A DNA stretch of 64,000 nt, from positions 27,042 to 91,041 of the forward strand of contig JAEUPD010000166.1 in assembly GCA_016788525.1 (NCBI GenBank), given 5' to 3'. The notes under the pieces were generated by a model. It was not told where the DNA came from and ran no database searches. It saw only the letters and a program-made list of their open reading frames with translations. Below, in pieces: positions 46,826 through 55,640 of this stretch. Source of the stretch: Rubrivivax sp. (lineage in GTDB: Bacteria; Pseudomonadota; Gammaproteobacteria; Burkholderiales; Burkholderiaceae_C). The stretch's first letter is position 1; every line of letters starts with the position of its first letter. The position numbers and the translations under genes are program-made.

Positions 46826-47587
46826 GTGCCGGTGCGTGCCTTGCCCCGCACCCTACGCGCCCTGCGCGCCCACCGCGCCACGCGCGTCCTGGGCGGCGCG
46901 CTGCTGGCGCTGCTGATGGCCTCCTGCGGCCAGCGGCCTTCGGCCGAGGGCTTCTTCCCCCTGGCCGCCGGCCATCGCTGGGAGTACGACCAGCGCATCG
47001 AGTGGGAGAACAACACCATCGAACGCGAGCCGCTCGTGCTCAGCACCGAGGGCCGCGAGTCGGTGCAGGGTCTGGAGGGCGGCCCGGCCTGGCGCCGCCG
47101 CAGCGCCAGCGGTGTGGAGTACTGGCTGCGCAGCGACGACACCGGCATCTACCGCGTGGCCAGCAAGAGCGACCTCGATGCCGTGCCCAAGCCCGATGCC
47201 GCGAGGCGCTACGTGCTCAAGGCCCCCTTCAACGTGGGCACGAACTGGCAGGCCACCACCACCGCCTATCTGCTTCGGCGACGCCAGGAGTTCCCGCGCG
47301 AGATCCGCCATTCCCACCCGGCGGTACCGATGAGCTACACCATCGAGGCGGTGGGCGAGAAGATCGCCACGCGTGCGGGCCGCTTCGACAACTGCCTGCG
47401 CGTGCGCGGCGAGGCCAAGGTGCGCCTCTTTGCCGACCCCGTACAGGGCTGGCGCGACATGCCGCTGACCACGCTGGAGTGGTACTGCCACGGCGTGGGC
47501 CTCGTGCGCCTGGAGCGTGACGAGCCGGCGGCTTCGACCTTTCTTTCCGGCGGCAAGCTGGTTCTGGAGTTGATGGAATGGCGATGA
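46826..47587 (+). CDS. Putative lipoprotein of the PQQ/ABC operon
   Basis: 253 residues with a signal peptide ending in a lipobox-like LLMASC (Cys near residue 34). The mature part opens with FFPLAAGHRWEYDQRIEWEN, a segment common in uncharacterised outer-membrane lipoproteins, followed by beta-rich sequence (YWLRSDDTGIYRVASKSD, MSYTIEAVGEKIATRAGRFD, VEYWL-type strands) ending LVLELMEWR. GTG 46826 is two bases after the preceding stop. Its 3' end overlaps the start of the Bug-type gene by ten bases. Function unknown. Confidence 0.78.
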   Translation: MPVRALPRTLRALRAHRATRVLGGALLALLMASCGQRPSAEGFFPLAAGHRWEYDQRIEWENNTIEREPLVLSTEGRESVQGLEGGPAWRRRSASGVEYWLRSDDTGIYRVASKSDLDAVPKPDAARRYVLKAPFNVGTNWQATTTAYLLRRRQEFPREIRHSHPAVPMSYTIEAVGEKIATRAGRFDNCLRVRGEAKVRLFADPVQGWRDMPLTTLEWYCHGVGLVRLERDEPAASTFLSGGKLVLELMEWR

Positions 47588-48609
47588 ATCGAACACGCCG
47601 CAGGCCACCGGGCGCACCACTGGGCGCGTGCCGGGCACGCCGCCGCTTCATCGGCGCGCTGGCTGCGGCCACGACTGGCTCGGCCTTCGGTGCGGTTCTG
47701 GCGCAGTCACCGGAGAAGTTCCCGAGCCGCCCGATCACGCTGTGGGTGCCCTGGCCGGCCGGCGGCGCCACCGACGCGACGATGCGGCTGCTGGCCGAAC
47801 TGGCCGGGCGGCAGCTCGGGCAGAAGATCGTGGTCGAGAACCGTGCCGGCGCTGGCGGCACGCTCGTGATGCCGGTGCTGCAGCAGGCCGCACCCGACGG
47901 CTACACCATCGCGCAGATGCCGCAGCCGGTGTTCCGCGCCCCGTGGATACAGAAGCGAGGCTGGGACCCGATCCGCGACACCACGCCGATCCTGCAGGTC
48001 AGCGGCGTCACTTTCGGCATCGTGGTTGCGCAGGCGAGCCCCTTCAGGACGCTGGACGACATCTTTCGGTGGGCCCGCGAGCACCCCAATCTGCTGACCA
48101 TCGCCACCAACGGCGTGGGCACCACGCCTCACGTGGTGATGGACGAGCTCTTCGAGCGTCAGCGCGCCAGCTACACGCACGTGCCGTACAAGGGCACCGC
48201 GGAGCAGATGCTGGCGGTGTCCAGCGGCCAGGTGATGGTGGGTGTCAACTCCAACGGCTTCGCGCCTTTTGTCGACAACGGCCAGCTCAGGCTGCTGGTC
48301 ACCTTCGGCGAGCAGCGCACGCGACGCTGGCCGCAGGTGCCCACGCTGCGCGAACTGGGCCACGGCATCGTGGCGCTGTCCCCCTACGGCCTGGCCGGCC
48401 CGCGTGGCCTGCCACGCGACGTGGTGCAGGCGCTGCACGACGCCTTCCGCACCGCGCTGCGCGACCCGGCGCATCTGGTGGAACTGGCGCGCTACGACCA
48501 GGAACTGGCCTACCTGGGCCCCGAAGACTATGGCCGCGCCATGCGCGAGGCCTACGAGGCCGAGCGCCGCACCGTGGACCGGCTGGGCCTGGCGCGGCAC
48601 GCTCCCTGA
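47578..48609 (+). CDS. Bug/TctC-family tripartite tricarboxylate transporter binding protein
   Basis: 343-residue periplasmic receptor. The Arg-rich N-terminus followed by RRFIGALAAATTGSAFGAVLAQ is a signal peptide with a Tat-like RR (no full consensus). Family blocks: FPSRPITLWVPWPAGGATDA, GQKIVVENRAGAGGTLVMPV, TIATNGVGTTPHVVMDEL, THVPYKGTAEQMLAVSSGQV and PTLRELGHGIVALSPYGLAG. Orphan Bug proteins of this kind, without membrane partners, are very common in Burkholderiales. Start is ATG 47578 or 47584, inside the previous gene. The ligand is unknown. Confidence 0.92.
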   Translation: MAMNRTRRRPPGAPLGACRARRRFIGALAAATTGSAFGAVLAQSPEKFPSRPITLWVPWPAGGATDATMRLLAELAGRQLGQKIVVENRAGAGGTLVMPVLQQAAPDGYTIAQMPQPVFRAPWIQKRGWDPIRDTTPILQVSGVTFGIVVAQASPFRTLDDIFRWAREHPNLLTIATNGVGTTPHVVMDELFERQRASYTHVPYKGTAEQMLAVSSGQVMVGVNSNGFAPFVDNGQLRLLVTFGEQRTRRWPQVPTLRELGHGIVALSPYGLAGPRGLPRDVVQALHDAFRTALRDPAHLVELARYDQELAYLGPEDYGRAMREAYEAERRTVDRLGLARHAP

Positions 48610-48680
48610 GGCCGCGCCGCGGCAACCCGCTTGCGGATGTAAGGCCCGCACCCAGAGACCAGATCGACAATCGACGCCCC

Positions 48681-50198
48681 ATGGACGCGACCCCACGAAT
48701 GCCGGCGCCTCCGGGCGCGGGTGACCTCCCCACGCGCCGGCGCCTGCGTGCCCTGCTGGACGGCCTCGGCCAGGGGCTGCTGCAGCGCGACGAGGCCGTG
48801 CACCTGGCGCTGCTGGCAGCCCTGGCCGGCGAGCATGTGCTGCTCATCGGCCCTCCGGGCACCGCCAAGAGCGCGCTGGCCCGCCGGCTGCACCACGCGT
48901 TCGCCGACGCGCGCTACTTCGAGCGGCTGCTGACGCGCTTCTCCACACCCGAGGAGCTTTTCGGCCCGCTGTCGCTGAAGGCGCTGGAGCACGATCGCTA
49001 CGAGCGCCTGACCGACGGTTTCCTGCCCACCGCCGGCATCGCTTTCCTCGACGAGGTCTTCAAGGCCAACTCGGCGATCCTCAACGCGCTGCTCACGCTG
49101 CTGAACGAACGTCTGTTCGACAACGGCACCGAACGCCTCGCGGTGCCGCTGGTGGCGGTTGTCGGCGCCAGCAATGAAGTGCCCGCCGATGAGGCGCTGC
49201 ACGCCTTCTACGACCGCTTCCTGGTGCGTGTGCCGGTGGCACCGGTCAGCGACGACGCGTTCGCCGAGTTGCTGGCGCTGGACGCCGCGGCGGCCGCGCC
49301 GGCCATCACGGCACCGCTGGCCAGGCCCGAGCGTGACGCCGTGGCCCGCACCGCGGCCGGCGTGGCATTGGGCGAGGCGTTCACCACGGCGTGCACGGCG
49401 CTGCGCGCCTGGCTCGCCGAGCGCAAGGCACCCCTGTCGGACCGCCGCTGGCGGCAGATCGTCGGCCTGGCGCGCACCGCCGCGGCCACCGAGGGCCGCG
49501 CGCAGCTGGATGGACTGGACTTGTGGCTGGCCCCCTTCGTGGCCAGCGCCGCGCCCGACGAGGTGGGCCCGCTGCGCGCCTGGTTCGAGGACCAGGTGCT
49601 CGCCTTGCCCGGGCCGGCGGCGCCCTGGCTGGAATGCGCGGTGGAGGCCTTCGAGAAGCAGCTCGGCCTGGAGCAGCGCATGCCCGCCGAAAGTGCCGGT
49701 GGCGTGGACGACAGCGCCGGCAAGCTCGGCCTCGCGCGCACCATCGGCCTGGGCGAAGGGGTCGCCGAGCAATGGGGCAACGACGGGGCCGGGGCCGGCA
49801 TGCAGCGCCTCGTCTCCGAACGCCTGGAAGCGCGCCTGGCCAAGCGCTGGGGTGAAGTGCACGTGCAGGCCCGCGTGGCGCAGGTGGCCGAGATCGAGGC
49901 ACAGGTCGACGAAGCCCGCGCGGCCGCACTTGCCGCCAGCAATGCACTGGCCGCAGCCCTGGCGCATCGGTTGTGGGTGCCGGGCAGCCTGGCCCGGGGC
50001 TGGCAGGCGCGGCACCACGCCGCGCTGCAGTTGCTGGAGTCGTTTGCCGCGCGGCTGGCCGCGGCGCGCGCGGGCTTCGCCGGTTTGCCCGTCGACCAGG
50101 CGATCGAGAGCGCGGCTCCCGAGCCGGTGCCGCTGGAGCCGCTGCAGCCTCTGGCACCTGCCAAGGCAGCCCCCGCTGGCGAACCCGTGACGGCTTGA
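48681..50198 (+). CDS. MoxR/RavA-type AAA+ ATPase
   Basis: 505 residues. The N-terminal AAA+ module has Walker A IGPPGTAKSALARRLHHAF (about residue 55), FSTPEELFGPLSLKALEHD, Walker B GIAFLDEVFKANSAILNALL and sensor region VVGASNEVPADEALHAFYDRF. The C-terminal half is a RavA-like helical region with a coiled-coil-prone stretch (VAQVAEIEAQVDEARAAALA). MoxR ATPases act with VWA partners in metal or cofactor insertion into oxidoreductases; the VWA gene follows directly. In this island the natural clients are the tungsten or PQQ enzymes (inference). Confidence 0.92.
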   Translation: MDATPRMPAPPGAGDLPTRRRLRALLDGLGQGLLQRDEAVHLALLAALAGEHVLLIGPPGTAKSALARRLHHAFADARYFERLLTRFSTPEELFGPLSLKALEHDRYERLTDGFLPTAGIAFLDEVFKANSAILNALLTLLNERLFDNGTERLAVPLVAVVGASNEVPADEALHAFYDRFLVRVPVAPVSDDAFAELLALDAAAAAPAITAPLARPERDAVARTAAGVALGEAFTTACTALRAWLAERKAPLSDRRWRQIVGLARTAAATEGRAQLDGLDLWLAPFVASAAPDEVGPLRAWFEDQVLALPGPAAPWLECAVEAFEKQLGLEQRMPAESAGGVDDSAGKLGLARTIGLGEGVAEQWGNDGAGAGMQRLVSERLEARLAKRWGEVHVQARVAQVAEIEAQVDEARAAALAASNALAAALAHRLWVPGSLARGWQARHHAALQLLESFAARLAAARAGFAGLPVDQAIESAAPEPVPLEPLQPLAPAKAAPAGEPVTA

Positions 50199-50200
50199 TC

Positions 50201-51820
50201 GTGCAGGCGCCCGGCCCCGCCACGCCACGCGCTGTGCCGGCGGCAGAACCGGCCGCCGCTGCAAGGGGCGGCACGGCAGTCAGTCCCGAAGGTCCCCCGG
50301 GTGGCACCGCGCCCGCGCAGGCCTGCGAACGACCCTACGAACGCCTCGCGGCGCTGCCCCGCACCGTGTGGCTGCCCACGCTCATCACGGCAGCCGGTAC
50401 GCGGGTGGCCCGGCTGGATCACGGGCGCGAGTGGCTGGCCGCCCTGGAGGAAGGGCGACTGCCCGACGCCGCCCTCGACTTCGGCAGTGCCGACGCCGTG
50501 GCGCCACTGCGCGCGATCGTCGGCGACCTGGGCCTGCCGGCGCTGGCGCGCGGGGTTCCCACGCTGGCCGAGCAGGTGCTGCGCACGCTGCTGTGGCACC
50601 TGGACCGGCTCAATGACCTGCAGCCGCGCCGCACGCGTGCGCAGGCCATCGAGCAAGTCGCGGCCGAGTTCCGCGACGCATGGCGCATCGACACCGCCGG
50701 GCTCGAGGACGAGATGGTGCTGCTGCGCGACCTGGTCGGCGGTGCGCACCTGCAGTGGGACCAGCTCGCCGGGCGCCTGCGCAGCCGCGAGTGGCAGGTG
50801 GCACGGCGTGCCGCCGAGCGCCTCGAACGGCTGCCTGCGCTGGCCGAGCTGTTGCGGCGCATCGGCCGCAGCGAGGCACGGCCTTCGGCGCGGCCGCGCC
50901 GCGCGCCGCGTGCCGACGCGGCCGTGCATCGCGTGCCGCTCAAGGCGGTGCGCACGCGCATCGCCGGCGCGCCGGGTGAGCTCACCGGCATCCGCTTCGC
51001 CGCGAGCGTGGAGCGCATGCTGGCCGCCGAAGCCGTGCTGCGCAGTCACCCGGTGGGCCGCCGCCTGTGGCGTGCCCGGCATGCCGAAGGGCGGTTGCTC
51101 GCCCACGACACCGAGGCCGTGCTCACCGACTGGCGGCCTGACCCCCAGGCCCCCCAATCCGACCGCGTCGACCGGCCGCCGTCCGAACCGCTGGAGCATG
51201 GGCCGCTCGTGCTGTGCCTGGACACCTCGGGGTCGATGCGCGGCGCGCCGGAGAACATCGCCAAGGCGGTGGTCATCGCCGCGTTGAAGGTCGCGCACGC
51301 GGCGCGGCGCGGCTGCCGGCTGGTGGCCTTCGGCGGCCCGGGCGAGGTGATCGAGCGCGACCTTGCCGGGCCGGGCGGCCTGGCCGCATTGCTGGAACTG
51401 ATGGGCCAGGCCTTCGACGGCGGCACCGACATCCAGACGCCGATCGAGCGGGCCATCGAGCGCGTGCACGAGGCCGCCTGGCAAAGCGCCGACGTGCTCA
51501 TCGTCAGCGACGGCGAGTTTGGCTGCGTGCCGGCCACGCTGGCGCGGCTGGACGACGCGCGGCACACGCTCGGCGTGGCGGTGCATGGCGTGCTCGTAGG
51601 CGACCGCGAGACACTGGGCATGATGGAGATCTGCGATGAAATCCACTGGGTGCGCGACTGGCGGCGCCACGTCGACGAGGGCGGCGGCGGCGGCGCGCGG
51701 CCGGAGACGCTGCAGGCGCGCCCCGTGCACAGCAAGAGTCTGACGGCGATGTACTTCCCCAACGCCCTGTCGCCGCGCGCGGCGCGCCACCACGGCGGCA
51801 TCGAGGCACCCTCGAAATGA
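50201..51820 (+). CDS. VWA-domain protein, ViaA/CoxE-like partner of the MoxR ATPase
   Basis: 539 residues. The first 320 are helical and Arg-rich (LPRTVWLPTLITAAGTRVARL, EDEMVLLRDLVGGAHLQWDQ). The C-terminal VWA domain carries an intact MIDAS: LCLDTSGSMRGAPENIAKAV, then DGGTDIQTPIERAIE and VLIVSDGEFG. Order and proximity to a MoxR gene match the RavA-ViaA/CoxDE pairs. GTG 50201 is chosen; TTG 50195, overlapping the MoxR stop, is possible. It ends in a four-base overlap with the DUF364-type gene. Confidence 0.9.
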   Translation: MQAPGPATPRAVPAAEPAAAARGGTAVSPEGPPGGTAPAQACERPYERLAALPRTVWLPTLITAAGTRVARLDHGREWLAALEEGRLPDAALDFGSADAVAPLRAIVGDLGLPALARGVPTLAEQVLRTLLWHLDRLNDLQPRRTRAQAIEQVAAEFRDAWRIDTAGLEDEMVLLRDLVGGAHLQWDQLAGRLRSREWQVARRAAERLERLPALAELLRRIGRSEARPSARPRRAPRADAAVHRVPLKAVRTRIAGAPGELTGIRFAASVERMLAAEAVLRSHPVGRRLWRARHAEGRLLAHDTEAVLTDWRPDPQAPQSDRVDRPPSEPLEHGPLVLCLDTSGSMRGAPENIAKAVVIAALKVAHAARRGCRLVAFGGPGEVIERDLAGPGGLAALLELMGQAFDGGTDIQTPIERAIERVHEAAWQSADVLIVSDGEFGCVPATLARLDDARHTLGVAVHGVLVGDRETLGMMEICDEIHWVRDWRRHVDEGGGGGARPETLQARPVHSKSLTAMYFPNALSPRAARHHGGIEAPSK

Positions 51821-52686
51821 ACCGCGACGCGTCAGTCGCTCCAACGGCACGCGAGACGGTGGCCTGCGCCACCCTCGCCGCGCTGCGCGAGATCGCCCCG
51901 GTGCTGGGCCACCCGCGCATCCGGGCGCTGCATCTGCCGCCACCACCGGCCGACGGATCGAGGCGCGGCGAGTTCGCGGCCATCGAGCTGGACGACGGTT
52001 CGATGGGGCTCGTGTACGTGCTGCTCGACCAGACCCTGGCGCGGCTGCGCGGCGGGGAAGGGCTGGCCGGCCTGGTCGGCGCGCCGGCGCTCCAGGTGGC
52101 CGGCGCCATCGACGGCACCACCGGGCTTGCCCGCACGCTGGGCTTCGCAGCGGCCCAGGCGCTGGCGCACAGCCTGATGCGGCGCGCCGGCTGGGAACCG
52201 CCGGCGGCGGGCGACTCGCTGGCCGGCCTTGCGCCGGGCCCCGGCGATCACCTGGGCCTGGTCGGCCTGTTCGGGCCGCTGATGACGCGCCTGACGCAAA
52301 GCGGTGCGCGCATCACCGTCATCGAGCTGCGGCCCGAGTTGGTCGGCCGCCACGAAGGCTACGAGGTGACACTGGAGACAGCCCGGCTGGCCGAATGCGA
52401 CAAGGTGCTGGCCACCGGCACGCTGCTCATCAACGACACGCTGGACGGCGTGCTCGCGCACACGCGCGGCGCGCGGCGCGTGGCGATCGTCGGCCCCACG
52501 GTGGGCGGCCTGCCCGATGCGCTGTTCGCGCGCGGCGTGCATGTGCTGGGGGGCACCTGGGTGGGCGACCCTTCGGCATTTGCGCAGGCGCTGGTGCGCG
52601 GCGAGGAGCGCCGAGATGCGGCGCGCAAGTTCACGCTGGCGCACGAGCAGTGGCCGGGCTGGCGCGCGCTGCTGGCCCGCGCCTGA
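51817..52686 (+). CDS. DUF364-type Rossmann-like protein (putative heavy-metal chelation family)
   Basis: 289 residues, cytoplasmic. C-terminal blocks typical of the family: ITVIELRPELVGRHEGYEVT, CDKVLATGTLLINDTLDGVLAHTRGARRV and AIVGPTVGGLPDALFARGVH with LGGTWVGDPSAFAQAL. The N-terminal region (GLVYVLLDQTLARL, AIDGTTGLARTLGFAAAQAL) also fits. Members are often encoded near molybdenum or tungsten metabolism genes; the biochemical role is not established. ATG overlaps the VWA stop (ATGA), so MoxR-VWA-DUF364 are probably one functional unit. Confidence 0.82.
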   Translation: MNRDASVAPTARETVACATLAALREIAPVLGHPRIRALHLPPPPADGSRRGEFAAIELDDGSMGLVYVLLDQTLARLRGGEGLAGLVGAPALQVAGAIDGTTGLARTLGFAAAQALAHSLMRRAGWEPPAAGDSLAGLAPGPGDHLGLVGLFGPLMTRLTQSGARITVIELRPELVGRHEGYEVTLETARLAECDKVLATGTLLINDTLDGVLAHTRGARRVAIVGPTVGGLPDALFARGVHVLGGTWVGDPSAFAQALVRGEERRDAARKFTLAHEQWPGWRALLARA

Positions 52687-52733
52687 GGTCCGGGCCACGC
52701 GCCGCCTGCTGCCCCGGAAAAGGGGCCCGCCGC

Positions 52734-53153
52734 TCAATGCCGCCGCAGGGTCCAGTGCCGCCAGCGCTTGGGGGCGTGCGATGAGAGCGACGACAAGGCC
52801 AGCAGCAACCAGAACACGACGGTGGCGTGCTCGGGCCGCCACGCGATGGCCGCGCTGAGCAGCAGCTTGAGCACCACCACCGCACCGGCCATCTCCACCA
52901 GCGCGACGCGACCGGCCCGCAGGTCCTGGGCCAGCAGCAATGCACCGCTGCCCACCACCCCCCACGCGGCCGGGCCCAGCGGCACGGGCGCGCCGAGCAG
53001 TGCCGCGCCGAGCGTCACCACGGCGCCCAAATGCGCAGTGCGCCACACCAGCGCGAGCCAGCGTTCCGGCTCACTGCCTCGGCGGCCGGGCTCGATGCCA
53101 GCCGATGACTGGCCAGGGAGCTCTCGCCGGGCGTCGTGGTGGACATCGTTCAT
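52734..53153 (-). CDS. Small integral membrane protein of unknown function
   Basis: 139 residues with a hydrophilic N-terminus (1-45) and three to four hydrophobic helices (AHLGAVVTLGAALLGAPV, AAWGVVGSGALLLAQDL, MAGAVVVLKLLLSAAIAW, ATVVFWLLLALSSLSSHA). The His/Arg-rich end KRWRHWTLRRH is notable. No family recognised. It is divergent from the Crp-type regulator (127 bases between starts) and convergent with the DUF364-type gene. Confidence 0.65.
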   Translation of the reverse strand: MNDVHHDARRELPGQSSAGIEPGRRGSEPERWLALVWRTAHLGAVVTLGAALLGAPVPLGPAAWGVVGSGALLLAQDLRAGRVALVEMAGAVVVLKLLLSAAIAWRPEHATVVFWLLLALSSLSSHAPKRWRHWTLRRH

Positions 53154-53280
53154 GGCCTGGAATCCTACGGCTTGATGATGGATGGGGGGCCCAGCGCGGC
53201 CGCGCGGCCTTCGCTCGGGATGGTGCAGCGCGCGCCCCGGTGACAGACTCGCGCCCCCGGCGCAAGGCTCAGCAAGAGCG

Positions 53281-54255
53281 GTGCCCGAGCACAACCCGCA
53301 CGCGCACTCCTACCCGATGCATCTTCTCGCCAGCCCGCCCGATGTTGGCGGGGCCGACGGCTCCCGCGGTGCCCACGGCGTCGACCGCCCAGCGCTTGTC
53401 CTGCTGCGCGGCATCGCCCTGCTGCAGGACCTGGGCGACGAGGTGTTGCACGAGGTGGCCGAGGTCTGCCGCTTCCAGCGCGTGCGCGCCCGCCAAACGG
53501 TCATGACGCGCGCCGACTCCGAACATGACTGCTGCTTCGTGCTGGCCGGCCGGCTGAAAGTGGTGGCGCTGTCACCGGGCGGGCGCGAGATCAGCTTTCG
53601 CGACGCGCTGGCCGGCGAGATGATCGGCGAGATGGCGGCGCTGGACGGCCGCCCGCGCTCGGCCACCGTGGTGGCGCAGGAAGAGTCGCTGCTGGCCCGC
53701 CTGCGCCCCACCGACTTCAGGCTGCTGCTGCGGCGGCACTGGTCGATCTGCGACCGGCTGCTGCAGCACCTGGCGCGAACGGCGCGCACCCTCACCGAGC
53801 GGGTGTACGAGCTGTCGGCCCTGAACGTGCACCAGAGGCTGTGTGCTGAACTGCTGCGGCTGGCGCTGGGCGCCTCGGTGGCGCCGGCGGCGCAGGCCGG
53901 CGCGCCAGCTGCGCCCAGTGCGCCCAATGCACCACCTGCGCCAGGCATGCCGGGCGCGCGGGGTGCGCCGGGCACCCCACGCGAGTTGCGCGTGGTGTTG
54001 CGGCCGGCCCCGAGCCACGCCGAACTGGCCATGCGCATCAGCTGCACGCGCGAGCAGGTGGCTCGCGAGATGGGCGACCTGGCGCGCCTGGGCGTGATCC
54101 ACTGCGAACGCAAGCCCGGGCGCGAAAGCGACCAGATCGTCATCGACGATCTGCGCCGGCTGGCCGAGCGCATCGAGGCGGCCGCACCGCGCGCGCCGGC
54201 GGCGCAGCGAACGGCCCCAGTCGCGCACGGCGCCTCCTGCGACTTCGCACCCTGA
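53281..54255 (+). CDS. Crp/Fnr-family transcriptional regulator
   Basis: 324 residues. The cyclic-nucleotide-binding-like domain (about 45-165) has CFVLAGRLKVVALSPGGREI and GEMIGEMAALDGRPRSATVV. It is followed by the dimerisation helix (LARTARTLTERVYELSALNV) and a winged helix (MRISCTREQVAREMGDLARL, GVIHCERKPG). A linker of about 40 residues rich in Ala, Pro and Gly is inserted between dimer helix and DNA-binding domain, unusual for the family. No Fnr-type N-terminal Cys cluster is seen. Start GTG 53281 (weak AAGAG) or ATG 53317. Targets unknown; position suggests the oxidation island. Confidence 0.88.
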   Translation: MPEHNPHAHSYPMHLLASPPDVGGADGSRGAHGVDRPALVLLRGIALLQDLGDEVLHEVAEVCRFQRVRARQTVMTRADSEHDCCFVLAGRLKVVALSPGGREISFRDALAGEMIGEMAALDGRPRSATVVAQEESLLARLRPTDFRLLLRRHWSICDRLLQHLARTARTLTERVYELSALNVHQRLCAELLRLALGASVAPAAQAGAPAAPSAPNAPPAPGMPGARGAPGTPRELRVVLRPAPSHAELAMRISCTREQVAREMGDLARLGVIHCERKPGRESDQIVIDDLRRLAERIEAAAPRAPAAQRTAPVAHGASCDFAP

Positions 54256-54418
54256 ACCCGCAGCAAGGCGTGGCAGCGCGCGGGCGCGCGGTGGCGGCCG
54301 CCCCCTGCACCGACCTGTGCGCCGGCGCACCGGTGGCGTCGCCGACCCCTGCCTAGACTGCGCGCACTCCGCTCCAAGCGGCTGCGACAGGCTGCGGGCG
54401 GTCAGGGGGAACACGCCG

Positions 54419-55315
54419 ATGTCGACGATCTCCGAACGCCTCGCGTCGCCCGCCAGCGACTTGGCGCGCCTGCGCACGCCGGGTTGGCAGGCCGCCGCGA
54501 TGACCGTGCCGCGGCTGATCCACGCTGCACCCGCCCAGGCAGTGCGCGAGCTGCCGGCCAGCGCGCGCTCGCTGTCGGTGCAGATGCTCGACGGCTTTCG
54601 CATCTGGCAAGGCAGCGAGCCGCTGCCGCTGCTGCCGCGCGGACGCGTGCGCGCGCTGCTCAAGCTGCTGCTGCTTCGCCGCCGGCGGCCCGTCTCGAGG
54701 CCGCGCCTGGCGGCCCTGTTGTGGCCGGACGCCGATGCCGACAGCGCCCGCAACAACCTGCATGTGTCGCTGCACCGTCTGCGCCGCGTGCTCGGCCCGG
54801 CCGCGTGCCTGCACCTGTCGGATGAAGGCTACCAGCTGTTGACCCCGGGCGACGCCTGGCTGGACACCGAGCAGTTCGTGCATCACGTCGACCTTGCCAC
54901 CCATGCCGAGCGGGCCGGCCGAGCCACCGAGGCGATCGCGCAGTACGAGGCCGCGCTGGCGCTGTACCACCGCGACCTGCTCGAAGAGGGCGAATGGGAG
55001 TGCGCGCTGGCGGCCGACGCGCAGGCGCTGCGGGCGCGGCTGGTCGAGGCGCTGGACCGGCTGTCGACGCTGCTCGAGTTTCGCGGCCACTGGCACGGCT
55101 GCCTGCACGCCAGCCTGCGCCACCTGCGGCTGGACGACTGCAACGAACTCGCCCACCAGCGGCTGATGCGCTGCTACGACCATCTCGGGCAGGTGCAGAT
55201 GGTCGAGCAGCAGTACCTTCAGTGCGTGCAGACGCTGCGCCGGCGGCTGGACGTGCCGCCGCGCGCCGACACGACGGCCCTGTACCGCCGCATTGCCACG
55301 CGGCGCGCCGCCTGA
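54419..55315 (+). CDS. SARP/BTAD-type transcriptional activator
   Basis: 298 residues. An N-terminal OmpR-like winged helix (SLSVQMLDGFRIWQGSEPLP, VRALLKLLLLRRRRPVSR, AALLWPDADADSARNNLHVS with LHRLRRVLG) is followed by a bacterial transcriptional activator domain of TPR-like helices (EAIAQYEAALALYHRDLLEE, ECALAADAQALRARLVEALD, LAHQRLMRCYDHLGQVQMVE). This two-domain form is typical of SARP regulators, best known from Actinobacteria but also found in Burkholderiales. No NB-ARC domain. A G-rich Shine-Dalgarno (AGGGGGA) precedes ATG 54419. It follows the Crp-type gene by 163 bases without a clear promoter. Confidence 0.85.
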   Translation: MSTISERLASPASDLARLRTPGWQAAAMTVPRLIHAAPAQAVRELPASARSLSVQMLDGFRIWQGSEPLPLLPRGRVRALLKLLLLRRRRPVSRPRLAALLWPDADADSARNNLHVSLHRLRRVLGPAACLHLSDEGYQLLTPGDAWLDTEQFVHHVDLATHAERAGRATEAIAQYEAALALYHRDLLEEGEWECALAADAQALRARLVEALDRLSTLLEFRGHWHGCLHASLRHLRLDDCNELAHQRLMRCYDHLGQVQMVEQQYLQCVQTLRRRLDVPPRADTTALYRRIATRRAA

Positions 55316-55349
55316 GGCAGCCTGGCGCAACAGCGCCGGCGACGAAGAC

Positions 55350-55586
55350 TCAGTGCAGCGTGTGCGGCGGCTGCGGCACCGTGTCGATGTCGTCGACCAC
55401 GGCCTTCACGGTGCCGGCCCGGTGCCGCGCGCTGCGGTCACCGGCATGCAGCACGGTGATGCCGTCGGGCCCGTCTTCCATGCACCGCTGGCATGCGGGG
55501 CAGGTGTAACGCATGGTCTGCCGTTCGCGGATCAGCTCGGCATCCATGACATGAAACTCGCGGTGGTCCATGCAGCGCTCCGGCAT
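55350..55586 (-). CDS. Small protein with zinc-ribbon-like CxxCxxC
   Basis: 78 residues. A charged N-terminal half (REFHVMDAELIRERQTM) leads to RYTCPACQRCMEDGPDGITV, where three Cys in CPACQRC could bind a metal, and LHAGDRSARHRAGTV. Several in-frame ATGs (55586, 55571, 55547, 55517) make the start uncertain. Codon pattern is coding-like, and the gene is codirectional with the hypothetical gene at 55730, but two strong hairpins lie between them. No family recognised; a shadow frame cannot be fully excluded. Confidence 0.5.
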   Translation of the reverse strand: MPERCMDHREFHVMDAELIRERQTMRYTCPACQRCMEDGPDGITVLHAGDRSARHRAGTVKAVVDDIDTVPQPPHTLH

Positions 55587-55640
55587 CGGATGGTCGACGC
55601 CGGCATTGTCCCGCGTCGCACAGGGGCATGGGCCAGAATG

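Noticed and set aside
49208-51946. 912-codon minus-strand open frame
   Set aside because: Antisense to the MoxR and VWA genes, both with intact motifs; Arg/Gln/His-rich without recognisable domains.
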